A DNA stretch of 12,657 nucleotides from JBEKJU01 sp050011095 (GTDB taxonomy: Bacteria; Desulfobacterota; Syntrophorhabdia; Syntrophorhabdales; WCHB1-27). A model generated the notes under the pieces. The model was not told where the DNA came from, did not search any database, and worked only from the letters and a program-made list of their open reading frames with translations. Of this stretch, positions 6,916 to 12,657 are shown in pieces. Made by a program: the position numbers and the translations under genes. The DNA lies in assembly GCA_050011095.1 (NCBI GenBank), contig JBEKJU010000084.1, positions 1 to 12,657 on the forward strand, given 5' to 3'. How positions within the stretch are numbered: the stretch's first letter is position 1; the number at the start of each line of letters is the position of its first letter.

Positions 6916-7092
6916 CTAAAGGTCCCTCTCGTTATTTCCGTACCTATATAGCACGAAGTGCACGATGTTTCTCGATTCGTTGATCGTCCGCCCCAAGAGG
7001 GTCCGGTCTATCTCCTCTTCCGTGTCTTCGTATCCGAGCGAGAAGCGCAGGGCGCAATGGGTGTAGAGAAAAGCTTTTTTGAGCCACCGGAG
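6916..7092 (-). pseudogene. C-terminal fragment of a cysteine desulfurase (NifS/IscS type)
   Basis: The minus frame ending at TAG 6916-6918 contains YTHCALRFSLGYEDTEEEID, which matches the conserved C-terminal block of class-V aminotransferase cysteine desulfurases (RFSLGrxnTEEEID). The PLP lysine, the active cysteine and nearly all of the protein are missing. Just upstream the frame meets a TAG (7093-7095). The AAAAAA run at 7075-7080 next to that point could mark a frameshift. After the motif the residues do not look like the family end. This is a non-functional scrap in the 316-base gap between the rloB-like and glycosylase genes; the rest of that gap holds nothing else I can assign. Confidence 0.6.
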
Positions 7093-7144
7093 CTACCTTT
7101 GACGGGCAACTGTACCGGCAATTTGGCCCAGAGAGGGTACGATT

Positions 7145-7759
7145 CTATACACGCAGCCGCTTAGGGCCGCTCACAAAGGGATTGCCGGACTCGTAAAAGC
7201 GAAGCACGCGCTTCACCTCGCGCGTCAAGCCTATGCGCACGCTTTCTGCGATCGGTCCTGTCTGCCGCACCGCCCGGCCGAGCCAAAGCGATCTGTCAGA
7301 GCACAGGTCTGTGCCGTCATTACCGCCGTCGATCGACATCGCGGCCGCCAGCCGGCCCGGCCCTCTCGCGAGATCAAGCAACCGCGTCGTGCCGCGGTGA
7401 CCTTGCATCAGCTCGATCCCCTCGAGCGGTTCGAGTGCGCGCAGAAGCACACCGGCGCCGACCCCCGGCAGCTCGCTCGCGACATTCATCAAATACGACG
7501 AACCATACGCCAAATAGACGTAGGCATGGCCTCGTTCGAGATACAGCGAGCGATTGCGCGGTGTCGGGCCGTGAAAAGCGTGACAGGCTGCATCGCCGAC
7601 GACATAGGCCTCTGGCTCGACGATGCGCCCGCTGATCCGGCCTTCCGTGATGTCATGGACCAGGGTCTTGCCGATGAGATAGCGGGCCATCTCTACGGTA
7701 TCGATGGGCAGCTCCGCGCGACGAAGACGGCGGGTGCGTCGCGTATCCGGCGGCGACAT
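7145..7759 (-). CDS. mpg: DNA-3-methyladenine glycosylase (AAG/MPG family)
   Basis: The 204-residue product has the AAG fold sequence: ARYLIGKTLVH, GRIVEPEAYVVGD with the general-base Glu at E50, HAFHGPTPRNRSLYL, AYVYLAYGSSYLMNV with the DNA-intercalating Tyr at Y85, RALEPLEG, LARGPGRLA and a final NPFVSGPK. It removes 3-methyladenine, hypoxanthine and related alkylated purines in base excision repair. Length is normal for bacterial members. ATG 7759 is chosen because the upstream SnoaL frame ends TGA at 7762-7764, giving TGAGGATG, a re-initiation arrangement; ATG 7783 and 7795 in the same frame have no RBS. It ends the minus-strand stress cluster and appears intact despite damaged genes on both sides. 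Confidence 0.9.
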   Translation of the reverse strand: MSPPDTRRTRRLRRAELPIDTVEMARYLIGKTLVHDITEGRISGRIVEPEAYVVGDAACHAFHGPTPRNRSLYLERGHAYVYLAYGSSYLMNVASELPGVGAGVLLRALEPLEGIELMQGHRGTTRLLDLARGPGRLAAAMSIDGGNDGTDLCSDRSLWLGRAVRQTGPIAESVRIGLTREVKRVLRFYESGNPFVSGPKRLRV

Positions 7760-7761
7760 CC

Positions 7762-7980
7762 TCACGTCATGCGGTCTACCCATTGTGAGCGCCATGCAGG
7801 GGCCTCGAACGGATCGGCGAAGTACTGCGTCTCGTGGAACACCTTGCCGTCCCTGAACTCCATGATGTTTACCGTATTGACCGGCCGGCCTTCGCCTTCA
7901 TAGGCGATCAGGTATTGGCTGACCCAGAGATCGCCGGTCCCGGTTATCCCTCTCACCGCGAACCCCGCCGGTTTGGACGG
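7762..7980 (-). pseudogene. C-terminal half of a SnoaL/NTF2-like protein
   Basis: The minus frame ending TGA 7762-7764 contains ITGTGDLWVSQYLIAYEG, VNIMEFRDGKV and ETQYFADPFEAPAWRSQWV, typical of the second half of SnoaL-like nuclear transport factor 2-fold proteins. The N-terminal helices (about 50-60 residues) are absent. Upstream of about 7975 this frame reads through quinone oxidoreductase DNA in the wrong frame. The open frame extends to 8034 but that part is meaningless. It is a product of a deletion joining two genes, or possibly an assembly join. Confidence 0.7.
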
Positions 7981-8192
7981 ATGGTGCCCGCGATATCGAC
8001 TCCTATAAGCCCCTGGCACTTGATGGGGTACCAATCTTTCGTTAATCCGGCACGTCGCTTGTAGTCGATCGGATTCACGCTCGTGGCGGCGACCCGCACC
8101 AGCACCTCGCCCGGACCTGGAACCGGGTCAGGGTATTCTTCGAACTCGAGTACTTCAGGACCGCCGTATTGGTGGACAACAATTGCTTTCAT
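7953..8192 (-). pseudogene. N-terminal fragment of a zinc-type alcohol dehydrogenase/quinone oxidoreductase
   Basis: ATG 8192 follows a CGGAG-type site and starts MKAIVVHQYGGPEVLEFEEY, then PGPGEVLVRVAATSVNPIDY and GVDIAGTI (residues 64-71). These are the hallmark blocks of NADPH:quinone oxidoreductases of the MDR superfamily, which normally run about 320-340 residues. Likeness stops near base 7982, after which the frame enters the SnoaL segment and terminates. The nucleotide-binding Rossmann domain is completely missing, so no enzyme activity is expected. The start lies 16 bases after the stop of the DJ-1-VOC gene, so it was part of that operon. Confidence 0.78.
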
Positions 8193-8208
8193 CTTTCATC
8201 TCCGAGTA

Positions 8209-9348
8209 TCAACCGTACTTGAGCGCGGTGCTCTGCCCGACCTCGATAATATAACCGTCAGGATCGCGGATGTAGCAACGCGTCTCGCCGTACTTGGGGA
8301 TCGGTTCCGTGATGAACTCGGCTCCTCGACTTCTCCATAATTCATAGCATGCTTGAATATCCGCAACCCGGAGATTCAGAAAGCTGCTCATGTGGTCCGG
8401 GTCGGGGACACTGAGCGTTATCGTCGGCTTGTCCTGCGTCGGCCCGCCCCCGACGTTCAAAATCATCCATATATTCGCGAGCTGAAGGTACCCAGGCGCG
8501 TTGCCGTCGCCTAGGCTCAGAATGCGAGCGCCGAAGACCTTCTCATAATAGCGAGCCGATCGCTCGATGTCCTTCACGGTGAGAAAATGCGCGATGCTGA
8601 TCCCCTCGCGCGGGGGCATTTCATAGCTCTTCTGTTCGATTTGTACGGCGTTTCTTGACGACTCCGATTCCGATACAGTCATGAGCTTCAGAAGCGCTTG
8701 AGCCGCGGACGTCGATGACGCGGGGTTCTGGCCGGTGATGAGACGGCCGTCAGTGATGGCAAAAGGCTGCCAGTCCGCCTTCTTCTCGAATATGGCGCCG
8801 AGCCGCAGCAGTTCATCTTCGACCAGGAACGGCACAACCTTCGTGAGCTGCACCTCCTCTTCCTCGCCGTTCGTGAAACCGGTGACGTGTTTTCCCTTCA
8901 CCAGCGGAGCGCCCTGGTAAGTAACGTGGCGAAGCACCCCGGGCGAATGGCACACCAATGCGATTGGCTTGCCCGAATTGTAGAAGGCCTCCAGAAGAAC
9001 GATCGACGTTGGGCTCTCCGCGAGATCCCACATCGGGCCGTGCCCACCAGGATAGAAAACGGTGTCGAAGTCTTCCGCCTTCACGTCCGCAAGTTTGACC
9101 GTGTTGGCGAGAGCCTTTTGCGCCGCCGCATCCTTCTTAAAGCGGGCCATGGCCTCGGTCTGATTTTCCGGCAGATCGCTCTTTGGATCGAGCGGTGGCT
9201 GCCCACCCTTCGGTGAGGCGAGTGTCAATTCGACCCCGGCGTCTCTGAAAACAAAGTAGGGGGCCGCAAATTCTTCCAGCCAAAAACCCGTCTTGTGGCC
9301 AGTGTTGCCCAGTTGATCGTGCGATGTGAGTACCATCACAATCTTCAT
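8209..9348 (-). CDS. DJ-1/PfpI (Hsp31-like) domain fused to a VOC/glyoxalase domain
   Basis: Residues 1-225 are a DJ-1/PfpI protein of the Hsp31-like group: TGFWLEEFAAPY with an acidic residue at E25/E26, FYPGGHGPMWDL (100-109), and the nucleophile elbow ALVCHSPGVL with C133-H134. The usual elbow is CHGP; here it is CHSP. After a Ser/Glu linker, residues 248-375 form a VOC (glyoxalase I/bleomycin-resistance) domain: HFLTVKDIERSARYYEKVFG (candidate metal ligand H254), DPDHMSSFLNLRVADI, and RCYIRDPDGYIIEV (E369). Hsp31-like proteins can act as glutathione-independent glyoxalase (methylglyoxal to lactate) and VOC enzymes include glyoxalase I, so a dicarbonyl or electrophile detoxifier is a fair inference, not proof. 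The RBS AAGGAGGG sits just before ATG 9348. Confidence 0.88.
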   Translation of the reverse strand: MKIVMVLTSHDQLGNTGHKTGFWLEEFAAPYFVFRDAGVELTLASPKGGQPPLDPKSDLPENQTEAMARFKKDAAAQKALANTVKLADVKAEDFDTVFYPGGHGPMWDLAESPTSIVLLEAFYNSGKPIALVCHSPGVLRHVTYQGAPLVKGKHVTGFTNGEEEEVQLTKVVPFLVEDELLRLGAIFEKKADWQPFAITDGRLITGQNPASSTSAAQALLKLMTVSESESSRNAVQIEQKSYEMPPREGISIAHFLTVKDIERSARYYEKVFGARILSLGDGNAPGYLQLANIWMILNVGGGPTQDKPTITLSVPDPDHMSSFLNLRVADIQACYELWRSRGAEFITEPIPKYGETRCYIRDPDGYIIEVGQSTALKYG

Positions 9349-9368
9349 TGTTTTACCCTCCTTTCTTG

Positions 9369-9626
9369 TCAGTGTTTCCTCTTCCCATACTTAAGGCAGC
9401 CGGGATATTGGCCATGCCCGCCGTATCTCCGTTCACCGCTTCTGGTACGGGTGAAAAATGTAATCTTTTGCCTTTACTATCGTATGACACTTGTACCTGC
9501 AGTTGTTGCCGCTCCCATCGGGCGTGAACACGTCGGACGCGGCGTTATAGTTGAACAGGGCGTATCCCCATCCACCGCTGTCCGGAATCTCTTGCTATCC
9601 ATGGGACCTTCTTTTCCTTCACAAAC
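9369..9626 (-). pseudogene. Decayed cytochrome P460 remnant
   Basis: Between the SDR and DJ-1-VOC genes, the minus strand encodes GGWGYALFNYNAASDVFT, then NNCRYKCHTIVKAKDYIFT, ending at TGA 9369-9371. This resembles the distal part of cytochrome P460-family proteins, with a CH heme-attachment motif (here C-x3-C-H rather than C-x2-C-H) and the KAKDYIFT block. Just upstream, a preceding block MDSKRF (from about 9602) lies in another frame, and the in-frame reading meets TAG, so at least one base change has shifted the frame. The N-terminal half, including any signal peptide, is absent up to the SDR stop at 9627. It is a remnant of a once longer gene. Confidence 0.65.
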
Positions 9627-10343
9627 TTACCATTTGCCGGCGTGAGCACCACCATCCACGTGGAGTACCTCTCCGGTTACTTGACCCGCGTGTGCCAGGT
9701 AAAGAACAGCGTCGACAATGTCCTCAACGCTCGCGATTCTTCCCATTGGCTGCAAGGTCTTAAGAAGGTCTTTTGGATCGTCCTTATGGAGTGGTGTGTC
9801 TACGACCCCGGGGGCAACGGCGTTGAAGCGGATGCCTTCTTTTGCATACTCGATTGCGGGGCTTCGGATCACCGCGTTCAGGCCCCCCTTCGTGATCATC
9901 GAAACCGAGGCATTCACGCCGGCGATCGGGTTATCGGCGAGGGCCGCGGTGATGCTCACGACGCACCCCGATTTCTGTTTGAGCATCTGTTTTACCGCGA
10001 GCTGGGTGATGTAGATGAACCCCCGCAGGTTGACCGAGACAAGGGCGTCAATGTCCTTTTCGGTGAAGTCCGTGAAGGACTTGACATAGTATATCCCGGC
10101 GTTAGTCACGAGAACATCGATGGTCCCGAAGTTCTCGATCGCTGCCTCCACTGTCCTGGCAGCGGTCTCCTGCTTACCGATATCGCCGTCTACAAGGATG
10201 AGGCCCGGTGAAGCACTCAACGACCGGCTCGCCTCGAGTGACGTTGCGACGACTTTATAATCCTCCTTCAGAAAGGCCTCGACCAAACCCGTGCCGATAC
10301 CTCCCGATGCGCCCGTGACGATTACGGTCTTCTTGTCTGACAT
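9627..10343 (-). CDS. Short-chain dehydrogenase/reductase with atypical active site
   Basis: The 238-residue product is a classical-length SDR. It has the nucleotide-binding motif TGASGGIG (10-17), NAG (81-83), N105 in VSVNLRGF, and the C-terminal VNAVAPG-like block FNAVAPGVVDTPLH and VTGEVLHVDGGAHAGKW. The expected YxxxK catalytic pair is replaced: K152 is present (SMITKGG) but position 148 is Ser, and the active-site Ser region reads VVSITAALAD. I have the impression that related SDRs share this change, so it may be a group property rather than damage. The substrate is unknown. ATG 10343 is preceded by GGAGGAGG; a farther in-frame start at 10361 would lie upstream of that RBS. It follows the flavin oxidoreductase by 45 bases. 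Confidence 0.88.
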   Translation of the reverse strand: MSDKKTVIVTGASGGIGTGLVEAFLKEDYKVVATSLEASRSLSASPGLILVDGDIGKQETAARTVEAAIENFGTIDVLVTNAGIYYVKSFTDFTEKDIDALVSVNLRGFIYITQLAVKQMLKQKSGCVVSITAALADNPIAGVNASVSMITKGGLNAVIRSPAIEYAKEGIRFNAVAPGVVDTPLHKDDPKDLLKTLQPMGRIASVEDIVDAVLYLAHAGQVTGEVLHVDGGAHAGKW

Positions 10344-10388
10344 ATGTCCTCCTCCGCCCATGGTCCGCTTAGGGAAGCGGCTTCAGGT

Positions 10389-11762
10389 TTAGAGTGGTTG
10401 GAGTCCTTCGAGCATGGTGGGAATGAGCTCAGAAACGGTCGGATGGATGTGCATTGCCCGCATGATAACGGTGTAAGGCGCCTTGGCGTACATCACGTCC
10501 AGGAGAGAGTGGATGACCTCGTCTCCGCCTGTCCCCAGTATGGCCGCACCCAGGATCTGTTTCGTCCCGGCGTCGACGATTATCGTCATGAATCCTTGTG
10601 TTTCGCCCTTCTCGACGGCTCTGCCTACCTTCGTCATCGGCCGTTTTGCAATAAGGGCGGATTTGCCGGATGCCCGTACCTGGTCTTCCGTGAGACCCGC
10701 CCTACCAAGAGGAGGATCGGTGTAAAGGGCGTAGGTCAGGATGCGGTCGCTCACCCGACGTCTCTCCCCATCGAGGATATTTGCCGCAACTATTTCATAG
10801 TCGTTGTAGGAGGTATGGGTAAATGCCCCCCTGCCGTTGCAATCGCCGAGCGCCCAGATTCCGGGGACGTTTGTGTGCAGCTCTTCGTCGACCGTGATAA
10901 ACCCGCGCTTATCCATGAGTACGCCGGCCTTTTCGAGTCCTATATCGTCCGTGTTGGGTCGGCGCCCAGCCGCAACGAGAAGGTGGGAGCCGATGCTTTC
11001 GGCCGGATTGTCCGGGCAATTCACAGCCATCCTCACGTCATCACCCTGCTTCTCAACGGCGATGCATTTCGCGCCTACCCGCACCTCTATACCCTCAGCC
11101 TCCAGTATCTCCCTCACCCCCTGCGAGACATCCTTATCTTCCTTCTGCATCAGACGGGGAGCCATCTCGACGATCGTTACCTCGCTTCCAAAGCGGCGGT
11201 ACATCTGGGCGAACTCGATACCGATGTAGCCGCCCCCCAATATAAGGAGATGGCGGGGAAGAAAGTCGATCTCCATCATTGAGGAATTGGTGAGATAGGT
11301 GACACGGTCGAGTCCAGGTATCGGGGGAATCGAGGCGCGTCCCCCGACGTTGATAAATATCCTTTCTGCCTCAAGCAGTGCCGTTCCGACCCGTACTTGG
11401 TGGGCCGACTCGAAGCGCGCATGATCCTCGTAGACGGTGCATTTCTTCATGTTCTTGAGCCAAGCCTCCAGTCCGTCCCTCGACAATGCCGACACGTAGT
11501 CCTTCCGTGCCTTCGTGCGCTTCATGTCAACCGTCACCCCGCCCTCGACCGCCACACCGAAGTCCGCGGCCCGTCTCGTCATGTGAGCCGCGTGGGCCGA
11601 TGCTATCAGGGTCTTCGTCGGTATGCACCCCGTATTGACGCAGGTGCCCCCGAAGAGCTTGCGCTCGATAATGGCCACTTCCATCCCGCTCTCGGTAAGA
11701 CGTCCCGCCAGGGGCGGCCCTGCCTGCCCGGTCCCGATTATGATCGCGTCGTATCTCTTCAT
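10389..11762 (-). CDS. FAD-dependent disulfide oxidoreductase, RclA/MerA-like
   Basis: The 457-residue enzyme belongs to the pyridine nucleotide-disulfide oxidoreductase class I group. It shows the FAD-binding GTGQAG (10-15), the redox disulfide GGTCVNTGCIPTKT (C41, C46), NAD(P)-binding LILGGGYIGIEFAQ, the ALGDCNGRGAFTH FAD site, and a C-terminal HIHPTVSELIP with the active-site-base H440 and E445. It lacks the NmerA domain and the C-terminal Cys pair of mercuric reductase, so mercury reduction is doubtful. RclA-type flavin reductases for reactive chlorine stress or copper are nearer, as are proteins called FAD-containing oxidoreductase. The start has GAGAGG upstream. It is the first gene of the minus-strand cluster; the rest of its operon suggests a stress role. 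Confidence 0.9.
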   Translation of the reverse strand: MKRYDAIIIGTGQAGPPLAGRLTESGMEVAIIERKLFGGTCVNTGCIPTKTLIASAHAAHMTRRAADFGVAVEGGVTVDMKRTKARKDYVSALSRDGLEAWLKNMKKCTVYEDHARFESAHQVRVGTALLEAERIFINVGGRASIPPIPGLDRVTYLTNSSMMEIDFLPRHLLILGGGYIGIEFAQMYRRFGSEVTIVEMAPRLMQKEDKDVSQGVREILEAEGIEVRVGAKCIAVEKQGDDVRMAVNCPDNPAESIGSHLLVAAGRRPNTDDIGLEKAGVLMDKRGFITVDEELHTNVPGIWALGDCNGRGAFTHTSYNDYEIVAANILDGERRRVSDRILTYALYTDPPLGRAGLTEDQVRASGKSALIAKRPMTKVGRAVEKGETQGFMTIIVDAGTKQILGAAILGTGGDEVIHSLLDVMYAKAPYTVIMRAMHIHPTVSELIPTMLEGLQPL

Positions 11763-11790
11763 GGCGGCCTCTCGCTTTTACAAAATCCTC

Positions 11791-11826
11791 TCTATACAAC
11801 ATCGTGAGGAGACCCTCGGATGTCAA
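11791..11826 (-). promoter_or_regulatory. Weak candidate promoter of the minus-strand cluster
   Basis: On the minus strand a perfect TTGACA (11821-11826) lies upstream of TTGTAT/TATAGA (11791-11799), but the spacing is about 21 bases or more, too long for ordinary sigma-70 use. The spacer contains an exact small inverted repeat, GAGG-N4-CCTC (11806-11817), which could be an operator. This is suggestive only. Confidence 0.22.
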
Positions 11827-12099
11827 GGGTCCATGAATCAGACTTTTTTCTATCCCTGCGGGCTGCTGAAAGGCGCGGAGATAGGCGAAAGGCGGCCACA
11901 TGAGACCCGGCAGACGGAGGACTGCAACCTTAGCCCCTTCGGAACGAGTATCAGCTTTCATAGTTCAAAGACTCTCTACAAGAGAAGGGCGAGACAGGCG
12001 GCTGCCCTCATGTCTCAACACGCTCAGTTCTCCATTGTTTGTGGTAATGCTCTGCTGAACGATAGATACGATCCTACCAAATTATTGCCTAAAGCCAGA
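11827..12099. other. Intergenic stretch, no gene supported
   Basis: Open frames on both strands run through this stretch, but none has a matching RBS and family likeness: the plus frame up to 12120 and the minus frame starting at 11961 both run over the flavin oxidoreductase. I see no tRNA, repeat array or remnant I can identify. It probably carries the regulatory DNA between two divergent transcription units. Confidence 0.4.
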
Positions 12100-12128
12100 T
12101 TGACATTGATCGACCCGTGACTTACATA
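12100..12128 (+). promoter_or_regulatory. Strong sigma-70 promoter of the alpha/beta hydrolase gene
   Basis: TTGACA (12100-12105), a 17-base spacer and TACATA (12123-12128) match the consensus closely. The distance to the start codon leaves a leader of about 75-80 bases with AAGGAGGT at 12198-12205. No transcript data are available. Confidence 0.6.
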
Positions 12129-12212
12129 GAACACGGAAGACGTAAATGCCTTCGCCTAGACTCTATTCCATCGATCGGGCCTTTTCCTTAAGCAACGAAG
12201 GAGGTAATCGAT

Positions 12213-12657
12213 ATGGCACGCAGAGCCAACCTTGCCATTCAAGCTATCGGCATAGCCTTATTCCTTCTGATCTGCTGCCAACCCTCGGCGTCCGATGAGG
12301 AGCAGCATCGAGTTCGCAACATCGTCCTCGTGCACGGTGCCTGGGCAGATGGTTCAGGGTGGAGAGGCGTTTACGACATTCTCATCAGGGACGGCTACAA
12401 CGTCAGCGTCGTCCAGGAGCCGGAGACCTCTTTCAAAGAGGATGTGGCGGCCACAAAGCGTATCCTCGCTCAACAGGACGGACCGTGCGTTCTCGTCGCT
12501 CATAGCTACGGCGGATCCGTCATCACCGAAGTCGGGACGGATCCGGCGGTTGTCGCATTGGTATATATCGCGGCACATATGCCTAATGCTGGAGAGAGTG
12601 AGGCAGAAGATGGAAAGCGTTTCCCGAGTGACCTGAGTAAGTCCAACGCGATAAAGA
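12213..12657 (+). CDS. Exported alpha/beta hydrolase, 3' end beyond the window
   Basis: ATG 12213 has a perfect AAGGAGGT 7 bases upstream. The first 25-27 residues are a signal peptide: basic MARRAN, a hydrophobic core AIGIALFLLICC and a possible cleavage site after PSA. The mature part begins with NIVLVHGAWADGSGWRGVYD (oxyanion HG at 41-42). It continues to VLVAHSYGGSVI, where S98 is the nucleophile in AHSYGG. Then VVALVYIAAHMP follows, all typical of small esterase-like hydrolases with the hydroxynitrile lyase/salicylate esterase fold. At least 148 residues are present and the catalytic Asp and His lie beyond the edge. The cysteines at 21-22 do not form a good lipobox, so a periplasmic product is more likely than a lipoprotein. 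The substrate cannot be told. Confidence 0.85.
   Translation, partial: MARRANLAIQAIGIALFLLICCQPSASDEEQHRVRNIVLVHGAWADGSGWRGVYDILIRDGYNVSVVQEPETSFKEDVAATKRILAQQDGPCVLVAHSYGGSVITEVGTDPAVVALVYIAAHMPNAGESEAEDGKRFPSDLSKSNAIK

Noticed and set aside
11527..11961. Long minus-strand frame starting MKADTRSEG upstream of and over the flavoenzyme start.
   Set aside because: It runs over the flavoenzyme N-terminus in another frame, has no family likeness and no RBS.
1..12657. CRISPR arrays, tRNA or rRNA genes, insertion sequences.
   Set aside because: No regularly spaced repeats, cloverleaf-like segments, transposase motifs or terminal inverted repeats were seen on reading.

Overview
The window looks like a chromosomal accessory region from a moderately GC-rich bacterium. 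A Sec-type signal peptide and strong AGGAGG-type ribosome binding sites are visible. An environmental, possibly anaerobic or syntrophic proteobacterium or Desulfobacterota-like host would fit the gene types, but this is only a guess because no rRNA or other marker gene is present.

Left half (about 1-6.9 kb) reads as a defence or genome-conflict island. It opens with the 3' end of a type I restriction specificity gene (hsdS) whose stop overlaps the ATG of a following gene that breaks after 19 codons. Next are a minus-strand protein with a sigma-factor-like N-terminus and a long charged coiled coil, and a divergent plus-strand protein of the DUF1917-like 'putative phosphothreonine lyase domain' group. 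A 32-codon leader ORF then overlaps the start of an 811-residue protein. That protein joins a zinc-finger/primase-polymerase domain of the TOTE-conflict AEP type to a superfamily II helicase. A small Cys-rich minus-strand gene follows. Divergent from it is a tightly coupled two-gene operon: a RloA-like AAA/ABC ATPase and a RloB-like TOPRIM protein (TAGTG junction).

Middle (about 6.7-8.2 kb) is a zone of damage. RloB carries an unexpected C-terminal tail, a cysteine desulfurase survives only as a C-terminal scrap, and a quinone oxidoreductase N-terminus is fused out of frame to the C-terminal half of a SnoaL/NTF2-like protein. An apparently intact 3-methyladenine DNA glycosylase sits inside this zone.

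Right half (8.2-11.8 kb, all minus strand) looks like an electrophile/oxidant stress or detoxification cluster. In transcription order it holds a RclA/MerA-like flavin disulfide oxidoreductase, an SDR lacking the usual catalytic Tyr, a decayed cytochrome P460 remnant, a DJ-1/PfpI-VOC fusion (two glyoxalase-related folds in one chain), the truncated quinone oxidoreductase/SnoaL chimera and the DNA glycosylase. A divergent secreted alpha/beta hydrolase with a clear sigma-70 promoter runs off the right edge. The most interesting objects are the primase-helicase neighbourhood, the RloAB pair and the DJ-1-VOC fusion. The several truncations suggest repeated deletion or insertion at an island boundary.
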